Positions 1 through 5,195 of a stretch of DNA of 5,195 nucleotides are shown in pieces (the first letter of the stretch is position 1; every line of letters starts with the position of its first letter). A program made the translations under genes and the position numbers. The DNA comes from Gammaproteobacteria bacterium (GTDB taxonomy: Bacteria > Pseudomonadota > Gammaproteobacteria > DSM-16500): the NCBI GenBank assembly GCA_004322325.1, contig SCTP01000080.1:1-5195 (forward strand). The letters are read 5' to 3'. Below the pieces are notes generated by a model. That model was not told the origin of the DNA and did no database searches. It saw only the letters and a list, made by a program, of their open reading frames with translations.

Positions 1-995
1 TTAATCAGCGTGATACCGGTGTGAAATGTATTTATGTGGCGATCGGACAAAAAGCCTCTTCCGTGGCGGCCGTGGTTCGTAAGCTGGAAGAACATGATGC
101 GCTTAAGCACACGATTATTGTCGCTGCCACCGCCTCCGATCCGGCGGCGATGCAATACATTGCCGCTTATGCAGGCTGTGCCATGGGCGAATATTTCCGG
201 GATAAAGGTGAAGATGCCCTCATTATTTATGATGATCTCACCAAGCACGCTTGGGCTTACCGCCAAATTTCCTTACTATTACGCCGTCCACCGGGTCGTG
301 AAGCGTATCCAGGCGATATTTTCTATCTGCATTCACGTTTATTGGAACGTGCTTCACGCGTCAATACGGTTTACGTCGAAAAAATGACGAATGGCAAAGT
401 AAAAGGCAAAACTGGCTCGCTCACCGCGCTACCTATCATCGAAACCCAAGCGGGTGACGTCTCTGCCTTCGTGCCAACCAACGTCATCTCCATCACCGAT
501 GGCCAGATTTTCTTGGAAACCGATTTATTTAATTCGGGCATTCGTCCAGCCATCAACGCCGGTCTCTCTGTCTCACGTGTCGGGGGCGCCGCGCAAACCA
601 AGATCATCAAGAAATTAGCGGGCGGTATCCGCATTGGCCAAGCACAATATCGTGAATTGGCGGCTTTCTCCCAATTCTTATCCGATTTAGACGAAGCCAC
701 TCGCAAGCAATTAGAACGCGGCCAGCGTATTACTGAGGTAATGAAACAGAAACAATACATGCCCTTATCCGTCGCGAATCAAAGCACCATTTTATTCGCC
801 GTCGATCAAGGCTATTTAGATGATGTGCCATTAACGCGTATTGCCTTGTTTGAGCAAGAACTGATGACGTACTTGAATAGCAACTATCGTGATTTCGCCG
901 ATCGCATCAATAAAACCGGCGATTACAATGACGAAGTCGTGCAAACATTAAGGACGATCCTCGAATCATTCAAAGCAAACCAGTCTTGGGATTAA
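1..995 (+). CDS. atpA: ATP synthase F1 subunit alpha, 3' part (5' end outside window)
   Basis: This is the alpha subunit of the F1Fo ATP synthase, a cytoplasmic, membrane-attached part of the alpha3-beta3 ring, where it supplies non-catalytic nucleotide sites and the arginine finger. The reading frame is open from base 3, giving 330 visible residues; family members have about 510, so roughly the first 180, including the Walker A loop, lie upstream. The window opens at [17 protein letters not shown], which matches the middle of E. coli AtpA as recalled; the GTG at 21 is internal, not a start. Visible motifs are the Walker B-like strand ALIIYDDL (about 216-239), [37 protein letters not shown], and the alpha/beta signature [10 protein letters not shown] (546-575). 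The conserved arginine finger follows at 576-578 in SRVGGAAQT. The C-terminal helical domain ends in SFKANQSWD, close to the E. coli end. The TAA stop overlaps the atpG ribosome binding site, which fits one operon. Nothing looks broken. Confidence 0.97.
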   Translation, partial: NQRDTGVKCIYVAIGQKASSVAAVVRKLEEHDALKHTIIVAATASDPAAMQYIAAYAGCAMGEYFRDKGEDALIIYDDLTKHAWAYRQISLLLRRPPGREAYPGDIFYLHSRLLERASRVNTVYVEKMTNGKVKGKTGSLTALPIIETQAGDVSAFVPTNVISITDGQIFLETDLFNSGIRPAINAGLSVSRVGGAAQTKIIKKLAGGIRIGQAQYRELAAFSQFLSDLDEATRKQLERGQRITEVMKQKQYMPLSVANQSTILFAVDQGYLDDVPLTRIALFEQELMTYLNSNYRDFADRINKTGDYNDEVVQTLRTILESFKANQSWD

Positions 996-1007
996 GGGGA
1001 TAGCAGC

Positions 1008-1868
1008 ATGGCGGCTAAAGAGATACGGACTAAAATCCGCAGCGTCCAAAATACCAAGAAGATCACGAAAGCGATGGAAATGGTCGCTGCCAGTAAAATG
1101 CGCAAGACGCAAGACCGCATGCGTCGCGCGATCCCGTATGCAAAAAAGATCTTGCAAGTCATCAGCCATGTTGCCAAAGCCAATGCTGAATATTTGCATC
1201 CCTTCATGGAGAAACGTGAGATTAAGCGCGTCGGTTATTTAATCATCACGACTGACCGTGGTTTATGCGGTGGGTTAAATAGCAATTTATTGAAAACCAC
1301 CATCAAATCCATCAAGCAACACATTGATCAAGGGATTGAGGTGGATCTTTACTTGATCGGCAATAAAGCCATGTCTTTTTTCAAGCGCATTGGTGGCCGC
1401 GTGATCGCTCATAAAAACCATATCGGCGATACACCCAATGTGACAGATTTAGTCGGTGTGATTAAAGTCATGTTAAGTGCTTATCTTGACCGTCAAATTG
1501 ATGCGTTATATGTCTGCTCGAATGAATTTATCAACACCATGCGCCAAGAACCACGCCTACAACAAGTCTTACCCTTGGTTCCAGCCGAGAATACGGAATT
1601 ACAGCATCATTGGGATTATATTTACGAACCGGATAATGCACCGGCTTTATTAGATAAACTACTGACCCGTTATATCGAATCTCAAGTGTATCGTGCTGTG
1701 ATTGAAAACATTGCCTGTGAACAAGCAGCGCGTATGTTGGCGATGAGAAATGCGACTGACAATGCAGGCGAATTAATTTCCAGCTTGCAATTGATTTATA
1801 ACAAAGCAAGACAAGCGGCGATTACACGGGAATTATCAGAAATTGTGGCGGGAGCGTCAGTACTTTAA
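1008..1868 (+). CDS. atpG: ATP synthase F1 subunit gamma
   Basis: This is the gamma subunit, the rotating central stalk that couples the Fo ring to conformational change in the beta subunits. It has 286 residues, against 287 in E. coli, so it is full length. The N-terminal helix (about 1-55) carries [20 protein letters not shown], with Met23 in the well-studied KAMEMV segment. The Rossmann-like middle domain shows the conserved [13 protein letters not shown] at 81-93. The C-terminal helix (about 247-286) pairs with the first in an antiparallel coiled coil and ends in the gamma signature [13 protein letters not shown] at 272-284. The start is set by a strong AAGGGGA Shine-Dalgarno at 994-1000, seven bases before the ATG and overlapping the atpA stop. 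The gap to atpA is 12 bases and the gap to atpD is 15 bases, so the gene is almost certainly cotranscribed. No alternative identity is plausible. Confidence 0.98.
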   Translation: MAAKEIRTKIRSVQNTKKITKAMEMVAASKMRKTQDRMRRAIPYAKKILQVISHVAKANAEYLHPFMEKREIKRVGYLIITTDRGLCGGLNSNLLKTTIKSIKQHIDQGIEVDLYLIGNKAMSFFKRIGGRVIAHKNHIGDTPNVTDLVGVIKVMLSAYLDRQIDALYVCSNEFINTMRQEPRLQQVLPLVPAENTELQHHWDYIYEPDNAPALLDKLLTRYIESQVYRAVIENIACEQAARMLAMRNATDNAGELISSLQLIYNKARQAAITRELSEIVAGASVL

Positions 1869-1877
1869 AAGAGGTGA

Positions 1878-3706
<1,829 letters not shown>

Positions 3707-3714
3707 GCTTGAAG

Positions 3715-3723
3715 TGATAGAAT
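3715..3723 (+). promoter_or_regulatory. possible extended -10 promoter element for the dehydrogenase gene
   Basis: The 51-base gap between atpC and the dehydrogenase contains TGATAGAAT, which is TGN plus a hexamer matching TATAAT at five of six positions, the form of an extended -10 promoter. Transcription would start near 3730, leaving a short leader before the ribosome binding site. No good -35 hexamer lies 16-18 bases upstream, as extended -10 promoters allow. A motif this short can arise by chance, so read-through from the atp operon is equally possible. Confidence 0.28.
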
Positions 3724-3744
3724 CATCGGTTCAAACAAGAAAAA

Positions 3745-3750
3745 GGGGAG
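3745..3750 (+). promoter_or_regulatory. strong ribosome binding site fixing the dehydrogenase start
   Basis: GGGGAG, preceded by a run of A, lies seven bases before the ATG at 3758. It decides that start over the in-frame internal ATG at 3812 (residue 19), which lacks a comparable site. The choice adds a basic N-terminal leader to the enzyme. Confidence 0.7.
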
Positions 3751-3757
3751 CTTACCC

Positions 3758-4837
3758 ATGGTTGAAACCGTTGTTAGCCGTCGTCGTTCGAAGCGCTCGT
3801 ACGATAGTCTCATGCGCTATGCCGAATTTTTAGGTTACGGCGAAGTTCATACCAAAATAGACGAGAAAACGGGTCTTAAAGCCATTATTGCCATTCATAG
3901 TTTAAGGCGTGGTCCTGCCATCGGTGGCTGCCGCATGGTCACGTATCCCAGTGATGCGAAAGCTTATGAAGATGTGCTGCGGCTGGGTTACATGATGAGT
4001 TATAAAGCGGCCATCAATAATTTGCCGCATGGTGGAGCCAAAGCGGTATTGATTAAACCAGCCGTGATTAAAGATCGGGAAGCTTATTTTGAAAAATTTG
4101 GTGAATTCGTTAACGAGCTAGGTGGCCGATATATTACGGCGGTGGATAGTGGTACCAGTCCGCTTGATATGGATATTGTCGCCAAACGCACGCCGTATGT
4201 GACGTGCACCACCCAGCGTGGCGGTGACGATGATCCTTCTCCACTCACCGCATTAGGGGTGCGTCGTGCGATTGAAGCAGCGGTGAAGTTTAAGCTGGGG
4301 AAAGATTCGCTGGAAGGGGTACGGATAGCGGTGCAAGGAGCGGGGCATGTGGGGCATTCACTGATCAAAGACTTGAAGGAAAGAGGTGCTGACCTTGTTG
4401 TCTCGGATGTGAACCTTAAAGCCTTGCAGCATTGTATCGATGATTTTGGCGTCCGTGTTTGTCCGCCTGAAGAAATTTATAGTCAAGAGGTGGACGTTTT
4501 TGCTCCTTGCGCGCTGGGGGCGATTTTAAATTTAGAGCACATTAAGCTTTTACGGGCGAGTATTGTAGCGGGTTCTGCGAATAATCAATTAGCTCATCGG
4601 CATTATGGGACCGTCCTCCATGAACGCGGCATTCTGTATGCCCCTGATTTTCTTATCAATGCGGGTGGTCTTATTCATGTGGCAGTGGTTTATGACCATG
4701 GTGATCTAGCGAGGTCGATGGAGCAGATTAATAACATTTATTTCACGGTTTATGACATTTTCGAGCAATCGGCACGGGAGAATCGGGCGACGAGTGAGAT
4801 TGCGGAGAAGATTGCGTATGAGCGGTTGCACGGGTAA
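3758..4837 (+). CDS. ldh: leucine dehydrogenase (Glu/Leu/Phe/Val dehydrogenase family)
   Basis: This is probably an NAD+-dependent leucine dehydrogenase: branched-chain L-amino acid + NAD+ + water gives 2-oxo acid + NH4+ + NADH, in the cytoplasm. It has 359 residues, typical of the family. The N-terminal catalytic domain (about 20-160) has GLKAIIAIH, GPAIGGCRM at 52-60, Lys83 in MSYKAA, catalytic Lys95 in HGGAKAV, and Asp130 in AVDSGTS, matching Lys68, Lys80 and Asp115 of Bacillus leucine dehydrogenase as recalled. The Rossmann domain has GAGHVG at 194-199 and Asp217 in VVSDVN, an acidic residue favouring NAD+ over NADP+. PCALGA (250-255), SANNQL (273-278) and INAGGLIHVA (300-309) follow. The substrate-pocket positions equivalent to Leu40, Val291 and Val294 are Ile55, Leu305 and Val308, all hydrophobic, so leucine, valine or isoleucine fits better than glutamate. 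Oddities are a basic N-terminal extension (SRRRSKRS, residues 7-14) and GGAK for the usual GGGK. Phenylalanine or valine dehydrogenase cannot be excluded. Confidence 0.88.
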   Translation: MVETVVSRRRSKRSYDSLMRYAEFLGYGEVHTKIDEKTGLKAIIAIHSLRRGPAIGGCRMVTYPSDAKAYEDVLRLGYMMSYKAAINNLPHGGAKAVLIKPAVIKDREAYFEKFGEFVNELGGRYITAVDSGTSPLDMDIVAKRTPYVTCTTQRGGDDDPSPLTALGVRRAIEAAVKFKLGKDSLEGVRIAVQGAGHVGHSLIKDLKERGADLVVSDVNLKALQHCIDDFGVRVCPPEEIYSQEVDVFAPCALGAILNLEHIKLLRASIVAGSANNQLAHRHYGTVLHERGILYAPDFLINAGGLIHVAVVYDHGDLARSMEQINNIYFTVYDIFEQSARENRATSEIAEKIAYERLHG

Positions 4838-4876
4838 CCCGGCGAGAAAATAAAAATCCATTTTGATTCAAGCAAT

Positions 4877-4910
4877 TACGCAATCCGCCTGGGTCGTGTA
4901 GTTTTTCTTT
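4877..4910 (+). terminator. likely intrinsic terminator after the dehydrogenase gene
   Basis: TACGCAATCC (4877-4886) can pair with GGGTCGTGTA (4891-4900) around the four-base loop GCCT. The ten-position stem has two G-U pairs and one A-C mismatch. It is followed directly by GTTTTTCTTT (4901-4910), a U-rich tract, and is preceded by AATT, which can extend the pairing into that tract. The site lies 39 bases after the dehydrogenase stop, so it would end that transcript and separate it from the next gene. The stem is of only moderate strength; no folding energy was computed. Confidence 0.55.
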
Positions 4911-4932
4911 ATAAATTATACTGTTAGTTCAT

Positions 4933-4949
4933 TTTAAGAACTTCTTAAC
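4933..4949 (+). promoter_or_regulatory. candidate PmrA-type response-regulator box
   Basis: TTTAAG, five bases, then CTTAAC forms a direct repeat with 11-base periodicity. It matches the known PmrA box pattern YTTAAK-N5-YTTAAK at 11 of 12 fixed positions; the last base is C instead of G or T. Its end lies 21 bases before the -10-like CATAAT, a plausible place for an activator site. The same bases contain the palindrome TTAAGAACTTCTTAA, so a dimeric repressor site is an alternative reading. No PmrA gene is in view. Confidence 0.33.
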
Positions 4950-4970
4950 ATACTTAGGTTAATATTAAAT

Positions 4971-4976
4971 CATAAT
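4971..4976 (+). promoter_or_regulatory. possible -10 element for the right-edge gene
   Basis: CATAAT matches TATAAT at five of six positions and would start transcription near 4982-4984, about 21 bases before the ATG at 5005. The only good -35-like hexamer, TTAACA at 4945-4950, is 20 bases away, longer than the usual 16-18, which would fit an activator-dependent promoter. TATACT at 4917-4922 is an alternative -10 just after the terminator; using it would place the whole repeat cluster in the transcript leader. Confidence 0.3.
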
Positions 4977-5004
4977 GAACTAAAGAAGACGAGTGAGTGC
5001 GGCA

Positions 5005-5195
5005 ATGGCAGATACGAAGCACGAAAAAGCAGTATCAATCTTAATCCATCGACTAATTCGAGCATTAGAGCTTGCCAACACTAATCAGAAGGAAATTGAT
5101 AGAATCAGTAACATTCAAGATAAAATTGACAGATCCCATGAAGAAACCGCTTTTCAGCAAGCACAAAAGAATAAAGAACTAAGCACAATTTATGC
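5005..5195 (+). CDS. unrecognised protein, N-terminal part (runs off right edge)
   Basis: The frame is open from ATG at 5005 to the window end, giving 63 complete codons with no stop. I do not recognise the family. The visible part is highly polar and probably helical: a short amphipathic stretch, VSILIHRLIRALELA at about 10-24, is followed by a Glu/Lys/Asn/Gln-rich segment with hydrophobic residues spaced three and four apart (Ile14, Leu17, Leu21, Ala24, then Ile31, Ile34, Ile37, Ile41), which suggests a coiled coil. There is no signal peptide or membrane segment. GAGTGAG at 4991-4997, seven bases before the ATG, is a weak Shine-Dalgarno. An in-frame GTG at 4993 would add four residues and is less likely. 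The bases are more AT-rich than in the upstream genes. A terminator and a possible regulated promoter separate it from the dehydrogenase, so it seems to be its own unit. With only the N-terminus visible, no function can be assigned; a short spurious frame cannot be fully excluded. Confidence 0.6.
   Translation, partial: MADTKHEKAVSILIHRLIRALELANTNQKEIDRISNIQDKIDRSHEETAFQQAQKNKELSTIY

Larger units (their letters stand above)
4924..4983. repeat. nested inverted repeats in the intergenic region
   Basis: Outer arms TTAGTTCATT (4924-4933) and AATGAACTAA (4974-4983) are perfect 10-base inverted repeats separated by 40 bases. Between them lie TTAAGAACTTCTTAA (4934-4948), a perfect seven-one-seven palindrome directly abutting the left arm, and TTAATATTAA (4959-4968), a perfect 10-base palindrome. 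The region is AT-rich, so some of this could be chance, but several perfect symmetries in 60 bases upstream of a gene suggest an operator or a structured DNA/RNA element. Confidence 0.5.

Noticed and set aside
21..23. GTG at base 21 as the start of a separate gene
   Set aside because: The frame is open to the left edge and encodes NQRDTG, which continues the AtpA family alignment, so this is an internal valine codon of atpA.
371..760. 129-residue open frame on the - strand inside atpA
   Set aside because: It is fully antisense to strongly conserved atpA sequence, has low-complexity composition and no recognisable motif. It is a shadow of the real gene.
3709..3734. TTGAA ... TTCAA inverted repeat with inner TGAT/ATCA after atpC as an atp terminator
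   Set aside because: The stem is short, interrupted and AT-rich, and no U-tract follows; the next bases are an A-run and the ribosome binding site.
4831..4841. CGGGTAACCCG hairpin at the dehydrogenase stop as a terminator
   Set aside because: Only four GC pairs around a three-base loop, followed by an A-rich rather than T-rich tract. The 4877-4910 structure is a better candidate.

Overview
The window holds the distal half of a bacterial F1Fo ATP synthase operon, then an amino-acid dehydrogenase gene, then a short regulatory-looking gap and the start of an unrecognised gene cut by the right edge. All genes are on the + strand. The F1 subunits closely resemble those of gamma-proteobacteria (recalled E. 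coli AtpA, AtpG, AtpD and AtpC align almost end to end). Codon use is moderately AT-leaning, with many TTA leucine codons. A Legionella/Coxiella-like gamma-proteobacterium would fit this and the leucine-dehydrogenase type, but no ribosomal RNA or other decisive marker is present, so the assignment is an inference.

Layout: 1-995 is the C-terminal two thirds of atpA (alpha). 1008-1868 is atpG (gamma), 1884-3272 is atpD (beta), and 3269-3706 is atpC (epsilon), which overlaps atpD by 4 bases. The A-G-D-C order is the standard F1 order, and every visible catalytic motif is intact. After a 51-base gap, 3758-4837 encodes a Glu/Leu/Phe/Val dehydrogenase family enzyme, best called leucine dehydrogenase. 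The gap contains a strong ribosome binding site and a possible extended -10 element, but no convincing terminator.

The 167-base gap at 4838-5004 begins with a likely intrinsic terminator (4877-4910). A more AT-rich stretch follows, with a 15-base perfect palindrome, a pair of 10-base inverted repeats, and a direct repeat TTTAAG-N5-CTTAAC that closely matches the PmrA-box pattern. A -10-like CATAAT, a weak Shine-Dalgarno and an ATG follow at sensible spacing. The gene starting at 5005 has a polar, helix-rich N-terminus that I do not recognise.

Together: the atp genes make the catalytic head and central stalk of the ATP synthase. The dehydrogenase would oxidise branched-chain amino acids to 2-oxo acids, yielding NADH and ammonium, so it could feed respiration, although its linkage to the atp operon may be only positional. 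The last gene looks like a separate, independently regulated unit. It is the most interesting part of the window, because in Legionella and Coxiella PmrA controls type IV secretion genes and effectors.
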